From Clostridia bacterium (lineage in GTDB: Bacteria; Bacillota; Clostridia; Oscillospirales; CAG-382): a stretch of DNA of 11,785 nt. A model generated the notes under the pieces. That model did not search any database and was not told where the DNA came from. It saw only the letters and a program-made list of their open reading frames with translations. Both the position numbers and the translations under genes were made by a program. The stretch spans positions 1-11,785 of the forward strand of contig CAAEPN010000173.1 of assembly GCA_900757905.1 (NCBI GenBank). The letters are read 5' to 3'. Positions 1 to 7,262 of the stretch are shown piece by piece (position 1 is the first letter of the stretch; every line of letters starts with the position of its first letter).

Positions 1-505
1 CCACTGCGCCCTCGTCGAGATACAGCGTTTCACCGGAGTGCAGCTCGATAAGTCCGGCTCTATGCACACCGGCCGGAAAATATATCGTTTTGGAGTCGTG
101 AATATCCACATCATATTGTTCCGGTTCGCTCACGAAAACATGCAAAGCGCCATGGAAGCCATTGACCTCGACCGTGAAATGGCAAGGTTTATCCAAATCG
201 AACGAAAGTTTGCGGCCGTCGATTTTCGGCATAATTCCGAACGCCGTCGGGCGAATCTCGGCGCGATAAATGGGTCTCGGCAAGAAATCAATTTCGATAT
301 GCGTTTTGCCGGAGAGCGAAAAATTGACGTAAGACGCCCACTCGGTCTGATTTTCCGGGCGCTGATGTCCCGGCCACCAGGTATTAAAGGGCATAGCCGA
401 CACGCGCACGCGTCTTACGGGCACGTTCTCGCCGTCGGCAGTAAAAGTGAAATCGCCGGAAATCGGTTCGGTTTCGGGAATGCTCGGAATATGTACATAG
501 CTCAT
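1..505 (-). CDS. N-terminal part of a beta-helix carbohydrate-active enzyme (GH28/GH49-like), cut by window edge
   Basis: Only the first 168 residues are present; the frame is open to base 1. The segment is beta-rich and ends in a stretch around residues 141-168 (IYFPAGVHRAGLIELHSG, then TLYLDEGAV). This resembles the junction in GH28/GH49-type enzymes where an N-terminal beta-sandwich meets the first coil of a right-handed beta-helix ('FPAGVH...L.SG.TLYL..GAV'). Residues 43-55 (WWPGHQRPENQTE) also look like the N-terminal domain of such proteins. The likely role is hydrolysis of pectin- or dextran-type glycans, but the catalytic region is outside the window. The chosen ATG at 505 has GGAGG 8 nt upstream; in-frame ATGs at 520 and 529 lack a comparable site. 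No signal peptide is seen. It is the last visible gene of the operon, 33 bp after the DUF4317 gene. The fold call is fairly firm; the substrate is unknown. Confidence 0.7.
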   Translation of the reverse strand, partial: MSYVHIPSIPETEPISGDFTFTADGENVPVRRVRVSAMPFNTWWPGHQRPENQTEWASYVNFSLSGKTHIEIDFLPRPIYRAEIRPTAFGIMPKIDGRKLSFDLDKPCHFTVEVNGFHGALHVFVSEPEQYDVDIHDSKTIYFPAGVHRAGLIELHSGETLYLDEGAV

Positions 506-538
506 ATCGGATACCTCCATGGCGGTCATACCGCCGTT

Positions 539-1666
539 TTATAAGATCTTTATCGGTACGCCGTTGACCTCAACATTGTCCTCGGCGCGAATCATAATAT
601 ACTTTTTGCCGTCGATGATCTGCGTTTTGATAAGGTCGCTGCGTTCGGGACTTACCTTGATGATAATATCCGGCGTGCGCACTTCAAACTGTTTGACATC
701 GACCAAATTCTGCGGACGCACTTCGGCGTTTTCGCCGAATTCTTCTTCGTACTTGCGCTCAAACGCGGCAAGCTTATCCTCTGCCACGCCGCAGGAGGCA
801 AGCACGGTCTTGACCTGTTCGCCGGAAAGCATGAGCGGTTCGGGATCTTTGGTTTCCTCGTGCTCGGCGATCATACCGCAAAGCTCGTCGTGAATCGCCT
901 GCACGGTATTGAAATCGCAGTCGCCGGCCACTGTTTCACCGACGATGTTTTCAAAGGTTTCCTTTTGACGTGCTGCCGGCATGGGAACGGTGCAGTCAAA
1001 GACGTTATCCGCAAAATCGTCACGGCTGTCGGTGGTGTTTCGCGTGTACATGAGCGTGCCGTAGATGTTGGTGGCGCGCTCGTCAAACACGGGATACATA
1101 AAGCCAAGCTCGGGTGCGCAGACGACCGAATTTGACATTACACTGTGGAATTTGTTCTCGTGCGAATAATAGCTGAGTGCCGGTTTGGTGAGCTTTATCG
1201 GGCAGATACTGCACAGGATGTAGGTGAACATGGAGGAAGAATCCAGTTCTTTTTCGCCGTCGGCGGAATAGGAAAATACGTCATACTTATCGCAGATAAG
1301 GAAAATGATGTAATTTCCCTCGATACCGGTATGTTCGCGGATGTTCTCAAACAGCGCACGAACGGCTTCATCGTCGGCCAGTTCGCTGTCGCGCAGCTTC
1401 AGCAAAAGCTGCTGCTTTTCACCGGAGGCGACTTGGTTTGCCGAAAATTCGATGTCAAGCAAATTCTTGCCGAGCTTGCCGGAAAGCGTTTTTTTGAAGA
1501 CCGCTAACATTTCCTCCGATTCGCTCTGCGACATGGTGACAAACGATTGGTCAAACTCCGAAACGATCTCTTTTTTTTCGCTGACATAGCAGCCGCGTAC
1601 ACGCGTGATTCCGGTCTTTTCGGGATTAAAACGGCGGCGGATCTCGCCGATCTCTTTTTCTGTCAT
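539..1666 (-). CDS. DUF4317 family protein
   Basis: A 375-residue protein that I recognise as the DUF4317 family, which is common in gut Clostridia and has no assigned function. The N-terminus (MTEKEIGEIRRRFNPEKTGI) and the later stretch CSICPIKLTKPALSYYS (about residues 152-168) are the features I used. There is no signal peptide and no hydrophobic segment long enough for a membrane helix, so it is probably cytoplasmic. The C-terminal third is charged and looks mixed alpha/beta, ending in short beta-like repeats (residues 325-375). The start ATG at 1666 is preceded by a purine-rich but weak SD (AGAGAGAAA). The gene begins 17 bp after the beta-helix gene stop and ends 33 bp before the next gene, so it is very likely co-transcribed with both. 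The family call is good; the function is unknown. Confidence 0.8.
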   Translation of the reverse strand: MTEKEIGEIRRRFNPEKTGITRVRGCYVSEKKEIVSEFDQSFVTMSQSESEEMLAVFKKTLSGKLGKNLLDIEFSANQVASGEKQQLLLKLRDSELADDEAVRALFENIREHTGIEGNYIIFLICDKYDVFSYSADGEKELDSSSMFTYILCSICPIKLTKPALSYYSHENKFHSVMSNSVVCAPELGFMYPVFDERATNIYGTLMYTRNTTDSRDDFADNVFDCTVPMPAARQKETFENIVGETVAGDCDFNTVQAIHDELCGMIAEHEETKDPEPLMLSGEQVKTVLASCGVAEDKLAAFERKYEEEFGENAEVRPQNLVDVKQFEVRTPDIIIKVSPERSDLIKTQIIDGKKYIMIRAEDNVEVNGVPIKIL

Positions 1667-1683
1667 AATTTCTCTCTTTCTCT

Positions 1684-2844
1684 TTATAAAGTCGTTTCGA
1701 CCGCAAGGTCGGCAAAATCTGCAAGCTCAAGACGTTCGTTCTTGTCTTCCAACATATGGACGATTCCGTCCGCCGTAACCGATGTACGCACAAGATTTTT
1801 CGCGATAAGAGCCGGCGCGCCGGAAGCTTCACGGGTCAGCCTGAAATTTTTCAGCCGGAAATTCTTTGCGCCGGATTCCAGGCAAATGGCCGGATAGCCG
1901 TTCGTTCCCGTTTCGCGGCAGAGCATGTTTTCGACAAGCACGTTTTCGATCGCTCCAATGCCGTCCGGAAAATCGGTTTCGGCAAACAGAGGCGTCCGAC
2001 AGTACCTTGCGCCGTCAAGATTGAGCGCATAACACCGATAACCGCCGTACACATTGCGGATGGTGATGTTCTTGATTGGCGCGGTCACGCTCAATAAGCG
2101 AAGCACGGTATGGCAGTTTTCGGCAAACAGGTTTTCAAACGTGATATTTTCAATCGCGCCGCGTACAAGGTCAAGATTTTCCACGCGTTCGACCGAATCG
2201 TCTGCGTTTAAGGCGATTAAATCATCGTTGGTCTGCCCGTTCGACAGCGCACGGATGTTTTTCACGCGGCCGTTTCGAATCCCGCCGCCGAAGTGAAGCC
2301 CGTCCTGGTTCTGTCCGAACGCGTCGCTTACAAAATCGATATCTTCAATACTGAAATTTTCAATACGCGTCATGCGGATATTGTAGGTGACCGAATTTGC
2401 GACCGTAAGTCCGGAAAGCGTCAGGTTTTCCACGCCGGCAAAGTTGAGTACTGCTCCGGAATAGCCGTTTTTATCGAACAAATCGGGTTTTGCATTATTT
2501 GCGGATGTGTTGTTTCCGTCCCACACGCCGCCGAAAACCGCAATATTCTTATTTCCTTTCACCGTATCGGCGTTGGAAAGAAGAAAATCGCCACGCGTCT
2601 TTCGGCGTGCGCCGCCAAGCTTGATACGCGCTGTTTTTTCGGCCACAACCGTCGTATCCGACGGCAAAAGCCACGCGCTTTCCAAAATATACAAACCGGT
2701 CGGAATGTATACCGGCAGACGCTTTTGGTTGGCTTTTTCCACAGCTTTTGCAAAAGCCGTGGAACTGTCGGTCGCGCCCGAAGCGTCCGCACCGAACGCA
2801 AGGACGTTCACGCCGTTTTCCGGCACAAGATCACATTTTGTCAT
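1684..2844 (-). CDS. Right-handed beta-helix protein, pectate-lyase/GH28 superfamily
   Basis: A 386-residue protein. Residues 11-60 match the classic opening of the pectate-lyase-3/GH28 beta-helix superfamily (NVLAFGADASGATDSSTAF, then PVYIPTGLYIL). Repeated short coils with N- and I/V-rich turns follow to about residue 340. Two GH28-like active-site positions are visible: NQDG at 179-182 and NDD at 206-208, corresponding to 'NTDG' and 'GDD' of polygalacturonases. The later GHG and RIK motifs are not evident, so a standard polygalacturonase mechanism is doubtful; it may be a lyase, an epimerase-like protein or a diverged hydrolase. There is no signal peptide, which implies action on imported oligosaccharides. 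I chose the ATG at 2844, with AGGAG 7-8 nt upstream, over an in-frame start at 2994 that would lie inside the preceding radical SAM gene. The spacer to that gene is 20 bp. Confidence 0.8.
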   Translation of the reverse strand: MTKCDLVPENGVNVLAFGADASGATDSSTAFAKAVEKANQKRLPVYIPTGLYILESAWLLPSDTTVVAEKTARIKLGGARRKTRGDFLLSNADTVKGNKNIAVFGGVWDGNNTSANNAKPDLFDKNGYSGAVLNFAGVENLTLSGLTVANSVTYNIRMTRIENFSIEDIDFVSDAFGQNQDGLHFGGGIRNGRVKNIRALSNGQTNDDLIALNADDSVERVENLDLVRGAIENITFENLFAENCHTVLRLLSVTAPIKNITIRNVYGGYRCYALNLDGARYCRTPLFAETDFPDGIGAIENVLVENMLCRETGTNGYPAICLESGAKNFRLKNFRLTREASGAPALIAKNLVRTSVTADGIVHMLEDKNERLELADFADLAVETTL

Positions 2845-2864
2845 GTTGGTTCTCCTGTCAAAAA

Positions 2865-4595
2865 TTATGATAGCGCCGCAAATGCAGCAAACGGCAATTC
2901 GTAAAGCTCCACGCCGCCGTCGAACCGATTTTTGACCGTCTGGTTCATGGGATAATCGGCATATACGACGGTTTTCTCGCTGTACAGCAAGCACACGGCG
3001 CGCCGCATATGCTCCTTTGGCGCATGGAGCGGCATCGCACCGATAGCCGCCGTAACTGCAGCAAGGCGTGTATCTTTGATTTTCAGACAGTCCGGCAGCT
3101 TTCCGGAACGGTTGGACATAAGCCGGTCACGGCACATTTTGTCGCGAAGCACCGCCCGCTCGACGCCGTCAAGCGACGCGAAAAATTCAAACGCCAGCGC
3201 AGTGTATTCGTCAAGCGGCATAGCCGGTTTTGCACCGAACACCCGGAACAGGTCAAACGGCTCCAAGCCGGTGCTTTGAAGAACATAATCCAACGTTTTT
3301 CCGAAACGGCCGGAGTTATGAAGCCGGTCACAAGCGTTCTCCACGCCGTGAAGAACCTCCATCTCATGAGCGGACAGCCACGCGGTCGAACGAATCTCAT
3401 ACGGCGGATTCTCGTCGAACACATAGGCGTATTCGTCGGCGCTTTCACGCAACGCACTGCCGTAAAGCAGTTTCAAAAAGCCCAGCTGAAGCATGTCTGC
3501 ATGCAGTGCGTAGGCCTTGTTAAAGCTATCGCGGAAGCTGTCAAATCCCTCATACGGAAGTCCGGCGATAAGGTCAACATGGATATGCGCGTTTCCCGAA
3601 GCAAGCAAGCGTCTGACGTTTTCGCAGAGCTTGGCCAAATCGTTGTGCCGCGCCACGGCTTCAAGCGTTTTGGGGTTAAAGCTCTGAAGTCCGGCTTCAA
3701 GTTGAAATAAGCCGCGCGGCGCGTTTTCGAGAAGCGCAAGCGTAGTCGGCGCAAGCCTATCGGCCGCGACTTCAAAATGGAAGCTGACCGACGGCTCGTT
3801 CGGATAGTTTTCAAGGATAAACAAAAGGATCTCTTCGGCTCTTTTTCGGTCGGCATTAAAGGTACGGTCGATGAATTTGACGGTATTTACGCCGCTGCGC
3901 CAAAGAAGAAGAATCGCGCGCTTCACCGATTCCATCGGGAAATTCCGCACGCCGCGGCATGCGCCCGACAGGCAGAACGCGCAGGAAAACGGGCAGCCGC
4001 GCGACGATTCCATATATGCAATCCGTCCGGGCAGCTTTGCCAAGTATTCCGGCGTATAGGGACTTTCAAGCTCCGCCAAATCTTCACAAACGATCGGTTC
4101 GGGAAGCACCGCTTTCCGCGCGGTTTTTTCCCAATAGGCAATGCCGCAGCCCTCCGGGATGTCTTCATCTGCGATCAACGCATCGCAAAGCCGCGTAAAG
4201 GCGATTTCGCCCTCACCGCAAAGCACATAGTCACACATTCCGTCCGCAAGGTACGGTTCAGGATTGAAAGTGACCTCAGGGCCGCCGAGAATAATCGGAA
4301 CCTGCGGCATTTCCCTGCGCAGACGTTCGCAAAGCGTTCTTATTTCGCGGATATTCCAAATGTATGCCGAAAATGCGACAATATCCGGCTTTCTTTCGCC
4401 AATCGCGTCAAAAAAGCGTTCCTGCGGCTCGTTGACTGTACCCTCCAAGATCTGACAGGAGAAACAGCGCGCATGTTTATCCGCGTAGCTTTTGATATAA
4501 TGAACGGCAAGATTGGTATGCACATACTGCGAATCGAGTGCGCAAAGCACGACGTTTCCATACGGTTTGATAGCATTTAGCTCCTTTTTCGGCAT
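2865..4595 (-). CDS. B12-binding domain radical SAM protein with DUF4080-type C-terminus
   Basis: A 576-residue protein. Residues 14-150 form a cobalamin-binding-like Rossmann domain: a VVLCALDSQYVHTNLAV strand/helix, DIVAFSAYIWN at 71-81, and ILGGPEVTF at 102-110. Residues 192-210 carry the radical SAM cluster motif, with Cys201, Cys205 and Cys208 (RGCPFSCAFC). A TIM-barrel core follows to about residue 400 (FIDRTFN, FEVAADRL, QLEAGLQS, HVDLIAGLPYEGFD). The rest matches the tail seen with DUF4080. Such proteins are predicted to do radical chemistry, often methylation, on an unknown substrate; they are distinct from MiaB or HemN. It is the first gene of the four-gene operon and sits directly downstream of a strong promoter. 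The start is uncertain: the ATG at 4595 lies about 8 nt from the predicted transcription start with no SD, whereas AAGGAG at 4586-4581 lies 9 nt before an in-frame ATC at 4571. Confidence 0.88.
   Translation of the reverse strand: MPKKELNAIKPYGNVVLCALDSQYVHTNLAVHYIKSYADKHARCFSCQILEGTVNEPQERFFDAIGERKPDIVAFSAYIWNIREIRTLCERLRREMPQVPIILGGPEVTFNPEPYLADGMCDYVLCGEGEIAFTRLCDALIADEDIPEGCGIAYWEKTARKAVLPEPIVCEDLAELESPYTPEYLAKLPGRIAYMESSRGCPFSCAFCLSGACRGVRNFPMESVKRAILLLWRSGVNTVKFIDRTFNADRKRAEEILLFILENYPNEPSVSFHFEVAADRLAPTTLALLENAPRGLFQLEAGLQSFNPKTLEAVARHNDLAKLCENVRRLLASGNAHIHVDLIAGLPYEGFDSFRDSFNKAYALHADMLQLGFLKLLYGSALRESADEYAYVFDENPPYEIRSTAWLSAHEMEVLHGVENACDRLHNSGRFGKTLDYVLQSTGLEPFDLFRVFGAKPAMPLDEYTALAFEFFASLDGVERAVLRDKMCRDRLMSNRSGKLPDCLKIKDTRLAAVTAAIGAMPLHAPKEHMRRAVCLLYSEKTVVYADYPMNQTVKNRFDGGVELYELPFAAFAALS
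4581..4586 (-). promoter_or_regulatory. SD-like AAGGAG inside the annotated start of the radical SAM gene
   Basis: AAGGAG falls at codons 4-5 of the ATG-initiated reading frame. It is 9 nt upstream of an in-frame ATC (4571-4569) and 4 nt upstream of an out-of-frame ATG. Starting at the ATC would give an N-terminus of about the length usual for the family (KPYGNVVLCAL). The other genes here have SD-to-start gaps of about 7-12 nt, so 9 nt fits. Whether it is used is inference. Confidence 0.4.
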
Positions 4596-4609
4596 TTTCA
4601 GATAGGTTT

Positions 4610-4638
4610 ATTGTAGCACATTTTTTCGGTTAAGTCAA
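4610..4638 (-). promoter_or_regulatory. Sigma-A promoter of the radical SAM / beta-helix operon
   Basis: On the minus strand, TTGACT (-35, 4638-4633) is separated by 17 bp from TACAAT (-10, 4615-4610), with TG just upstream of the -10 as in an extended -10 element. The predicted transcript starts near 4603, only about 8 nt before the ATG at 4595. No other promoter of this quality is seen further down the four-gene run. Confidence 0.8.
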
Positions 4639-4669
4639 TCGAAAAAAGTCATTTTACAGATTTTTTGGT

Positions 4670-4710
4670 GAAAAAAACCGGAGCTGTATCCGGCAAGATA
4701 CAGCTCCGGT
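4670..4710 (-). terminator. Intrinsic terminator of ilvD
   Basis: A 14-bp perfect stem (4677-4690 with 4697-4710, core CCGGAGCTGTATC) has a 6-nt loop. On the minus strand it is followed by a run of seven T (complement of 4677-4671). It begins about 30 bp after the ilvD stop and isolates ilvD from the downstream operon promoter. Confidence 0.9.
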
Positions 4711-4741
4711 TCTAAGTATTGCTCAAAAGCGTTTCTTTGCG

Positions 4742-6403
4742 CTAATTCTTCATAATTGCGCCTTTGTTCGCGCCGTCTACCAATTTTGCATAACGCGCAA
4801 GCCATCCGGTCTTGATCTTCGGTTCGGGCTTTACGTAGTGTTTCTTTCTTTCGGCAAGAACCTCATCCGAAACTTTGACGTTTATCGATGCCGCCGGAAT
4901 ATCGATCTCGATGATATCGCCCTCTTCGATAAGGCCGATCTCACCGTCGGCCGCCGCTTCGGGACACACATGTCCGATCGAAGCGCCACGGCTTGCGCCC
5001 GAAAAACGTCCGTCCGTGATGAGCGCCACCGTTTTGTCAAGCTTCATGCCGGCAAGCGCGCTGGTCGGATTGAGCATTTCACGCATGCCCGGCCCGCCGA
5101 CCGGTCCCTCGTAACGGATAACGACCACATCGCCGTCTACGATCTTACCGCCGTAAATGGCCGCAATCGCTTCATCCTCGCTGTTAAACACACGTGCAGG
5201 GCCTGAATGCTTTAGCATTTCCGGTGCGACGGCACTGCGCTTGACCACACAGCCGTCCTTGGCGATATTGCCCCAAAGGATCTGGATGCCGCCGGTCTTG
5301 CTGTACGGGTTGTCGATCGGACGAATGTTTGAGGTATCAAGAATGTGCGCGCCATCGATATTTTCCGCCACCGTTTTGCCGGTTGCGGTGAGAGCAGTGC
5401 CGTCGATAAGGCCGGCATGCAGCAGTTCGGCCTGAACCGCCGGAATGCCGCCGGCCGCGTCCAAATCCTGCATATGCGTTTTGCCTGCCGGAGCAAGATG
5501 ACACAGATTCGGCACTTTTTCACTCATTTGATTGAAGAGATTCAAATCGAACGGAACGCCGGCTTCGTTGGCAATGGCAAGAAGATGCAACACGCTGTTG
5601 GAGCTGCAGCCGAGCGCCATATCGCACGCAAGTGCGTTCTTCAAAGATTTCTCGTTAATGATATCGCGTGCGCATATATTCTTTTCGACAAGCTTCATGA
5701 TCGCCATACCGGCGTATTTAGCCAAGATCATACGCTTATTGCTGACAGCCGGAATGGTGCCGTTGCCGGGAAGCGCGATACCGACCGCTTCGCAAAGGCA
5801 GTTCATGCTGTTTGCCGTGTACATACCGGCACAGCTGCCGCAGCCGGGACATGCGCCGGTCTCGCATTCATGAAGCTTTGCTTCGTCGATAAGCCCTGCC
5901 TTGTACGCACCGACCGCTTCGAACAGCTTGGAAAGGCTGACCTCTTCCCCATCGTATTTACCGGCAAGCATCGGGCCGCCGCTGCAAACAACGGCCGGGA
6001 TATTTAAGCGCACAGCCGCCATGACCATGCCCGGAACGATCTTATCGCAGTTCGGCACAAGCACAAGGCCGTCAAAACCATGCGCCATTGCCATGGTTTC
6101 CACGCTGTCGGCAATCAGTTCACGGCTGGCAAGCGAATATTTCATGCCGACATGCCCCATGGCAATGCCGTCGCACACGCCGATAGCCGGCACTAAGATC
6201 GGCGTACCGCCTGCCATGCGGATACCGGCCTTGACAGCTTCGGCGATCTTATCAAGGTGGAAATGCCCCGGCACGATTTCACTGTGTGCCGAAACGACGC
6301 CGATAAGCGGTCGATCCAGCTCTTCTTTTGTATAACCCATGGCATAAAACAGGCTGCGGTTAGGAGCACGCTCCGCGCCCTTTTTTACATTATCGCTTCG
6401 CAT
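4742..6403 (-). CDS. ilvD: Dihydroxy-acid dehydratase
   Basis: A 553-residue enzyme that dehydrates 2,3-dihydroxy-isovalerate and its methylvalerate homologue to the 2-oxo acids, the third shared step of valine, leucine and isoleucine synthesis, in the cytoplasm. Family signatures are clear: GVCDGIAMGH at 75-84 (Asp78 as a likely metal ligand), NCDKIVPGM at 118-126 (Cys119, and Lys121 as the expected carbamylated Lys), ACPGCGSCAGMYTANSM at 184-200 with the cluster Cys191, and RFSGASRG near the C-terminus. The early segment reads EIVPGH, not a 'PCN' motif, which places it with the E. coli-type [4Fe-4S] enzymes. The start ATG has AAAGGA about 8-9 nt upstream. It is a single-gene unit with its own promoter and terminator; ilvB, ilvC and leu genes are not beside it. 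Confidence 0.97.
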   Translation of the reverse strand: MRSDNVKKGAERAPNRSLFYAMGYTKEELDRPLIGVVSAHSEIVPGHFHLDKIAEAVKAGIRMAGGTPILVPAIGVCDGIAMGHVGMKYSLASRELIADSVETMAMAHGFDGLVLVPNCDKIVPGMVMAAVRLNIPAVVCSGGPMLAGKYDGEEVSLSKLFEAVGAYKAGLIDEAKLHECETGACPGCGSCAGMYTANSMNCLCEAVGIALPGNGTIPAVSNKRMILAKYAGMAIMKLVEKNICARDIINEKSLKNALACDMALGCSSNSVLHLLAIANEAGVPFDLNLFNQMSEKVPNLCHLAPAGKTHMQDLDAAGGIPAVQAELLHAGLIDGTALTATGKTVAENIDGAHILDTSNIRPIDNPYSKTGGIQILWGNIAKDGCVVKRSAVAPEMLKHSGPARVFNSEDEAIAAIYGGKIVDGDVVVIRYEGPVGGPGMREMLNPTSALAGMKLDKTVALITDGRFSGASRGASIGHVCPEAAADGEIGLIEEGDIIEIDIPAASINVKVSDEVLAERKKHYVKPEPKIKTGWLARYAKLVDGANKGAIMKN

Positions 6404-6437
6404 TTTGGTTCATCCTTTCGGGAGATTGTTTTATTCT

Positions 6438-6466
6438 ATTGTAGCATGGGAATGTGAAAAAATCAA
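6438..6466 (-). promoter_or_regulatory. Sigma-A promoter of ilvD
   Basis: TTGATT (6466-6461), a 17-bp spacer and TACAAT (6443-6438) on the minus strand, with TGC before the -10. The predicted leader is only about 28 nt, leaving no room for a T-box, a leader peptide or a riboswitch, so control by those means is unlikely. Confidence 0.8.
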
Positions 6467-6499
6467 ATGGATTTTATAACACAAACTGCAAATGATTCT

Positions 6500-6535
6500 A
6501 ATAATAAGAGAGCCGCAATTGCTTACGGCTCTCTT
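6500..6535 (-). terminator. Intrinsic terminator of the microcompartment operon
   Basis: A 10-bp stem AAGAGAGCCG (6506-6515 with 6526-6535) whose apical region can extend through AA/TT to a GCAA tetraloop. It begins 3 nt after the pduL stop codon. The tract after it on the minus strand is TTATTATTAG, so the U-run is interrupted but the stem is strong. Confidence 0.75.
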
Positions 6536-6538
6536 TGC

Positions 6539-7177
6539 TTACTTCTTAATAATCGTCACCAAATCGCCGTTTTTGAGACCTGCGGCATTGGCGTCGTCGG
6601 TATCGATATGCATTTCGACGTTAAAGTCGTCGCGCACACGCACCTGCACGTCGAAAAATTTGGTCGGCTTAATGCTGTTGACCATGACATCGACATAATC
6701 GCCGTCCTTGATACCGTGCTTTTCGGCATATTCCGGCGTAAGGTGGATATGACGGTTAGCGATAATAACGCCTTCGTTCAAGTACACAACGCCTTTCGGC
6801 CCGACAATGACGATCTTTTCCGAGCCTTTGATATCACCGGACGGGCGCACGGGCGGACTGACCTTCAAAACGAACGTATCGGTACGCGAAATCTCGACTT
6901 GGGTATGCTTGCGGACAGGGCCTAAAACGCGGACGTTTTCAATCGTCTTTAACGACGGCCCGACAAGCGTTACAAGCTGTTCCGACGCGAACTCGCGCCC
7001 CATAAGCGTTTTTTTCTTAGTCAATTCAAAGCCTTTGCCGAACAATGTATCTAAATCCTCGCGGGACAAATGCACGTGTCGGTTGGAAACACCGATCTTT
7101 ATCTGTTTATCGTCGCCGGAGGCAATTTCATCAAGCGCTTTTTTGACCGCCTCGGCAATGGTTTTTTCATCATACAT
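6539..7177 (-). CDS. pduL: Phosphate propanoyltransferase (PduL-type phosphotransacylase)
   Basis: A 212-residue enzyme that exchanges CoA for phosphate on short acyl groups (acyl-CoA + Pi to acyl-phosphate + CoA), recycling CoA inside microcompartments and feeding acyl-phosphate to a kinase for ATP. The duplicated PduL fold is evident, with metal-ligand histidines in NRHVHLS (His34, His36) and NRHIHLTPEYA (His143, His145), Glu95 in QVEIS and His190 in EMHIDTDDANAAGL. Residues 1-20 (MYDEKTIAEAVKKALDEIAS) form an amphipathic helix, followed by a short linker; this resembles an encapsulation peptide and supports shell targeting. The ATG at 7177 has AAAAGGCGG about 12 nt upstream. It is the last gene of the operon, 85 bp after the shell gene, with candidate hairpins in that gap. 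Length is typical of the family. Confidence 0.95.
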   Translation of the reverse strand: MYDEKTIAEAVKKALDEIASGDDKQIKIGVSNRHVHLSREDLDTLFGKGFELTKKKTLMGREFASEQLVTLVGPSLKTIENVRVLGPVRKHTQVEISRTDTFVLKVSPPVRPSGDIKGSEKIVIVGPKGVVYLNEGVIIANRHIHLTPEYAEKHGIKDGDYVDVMVNSIKPTKFFDVQVRVRDDFNVEMHIDTDDANAAGLKNGDLVTIIKK

Positions 7178-7218
7178 GGCTGATACCGCCTTTTAATTTT
7201 CTGTTTTTGATTGGTTTG

Positions 7219-7259
7219 AAAAAGTAGCCCCAGGGCTGCGGCGAAAAGCATGTGCCGCA
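7219..7259 (-). terminator. Candidate weak terminator or processing hairpins between the BMC-T gene and pduL
   Basis: In minus-strand order, just after the BMC-T stop, there is a perfect 6-bp stem TGCGGC/GCCGCA (7259-7254 with 7242-7237, 11-nt loop), then a short AGCC/GGCT hairpin (about 7237-7226), then TTTTT (complement of 7223-7219). It could cause partial termination or protect mRNA ends and so tune PduL relative to shell protein. The stems are short, so confidence is low. Confidence 0.35.
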
Positions 7260-7262
7260 CAC

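Noticed and set aside
38..544. Plus-strand open frame opposite the left-edge beta-helix gene
   Set aside because: The minus-strand reading gives a coherent GH28/49-like N-terminus with a good SD; the plus reading does not resemble any protein.
2845..2994. Upstream extension of the beta-helix gene to a start at 2994
   Set aside because: It would overlap the 3' end of the radical SAM gene, while the ATG at 2844 has a proper SD and begins exactly at the family's usual N-terminus.
3777..4580. Plus-strand open frame of 267 codons opposite the radical SAM gene
   Set aside because: It lies wholly antisense to a gene with intact catalytic motifs, and its translation is low-complexity and basic with no family resemblance.
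6404..6460. T-box, riboswitch or leader peptide upstream of ilvD
   Set aside because: The predicted leader is only about 28 nt from the promoter to the ATG, too short for any of these.
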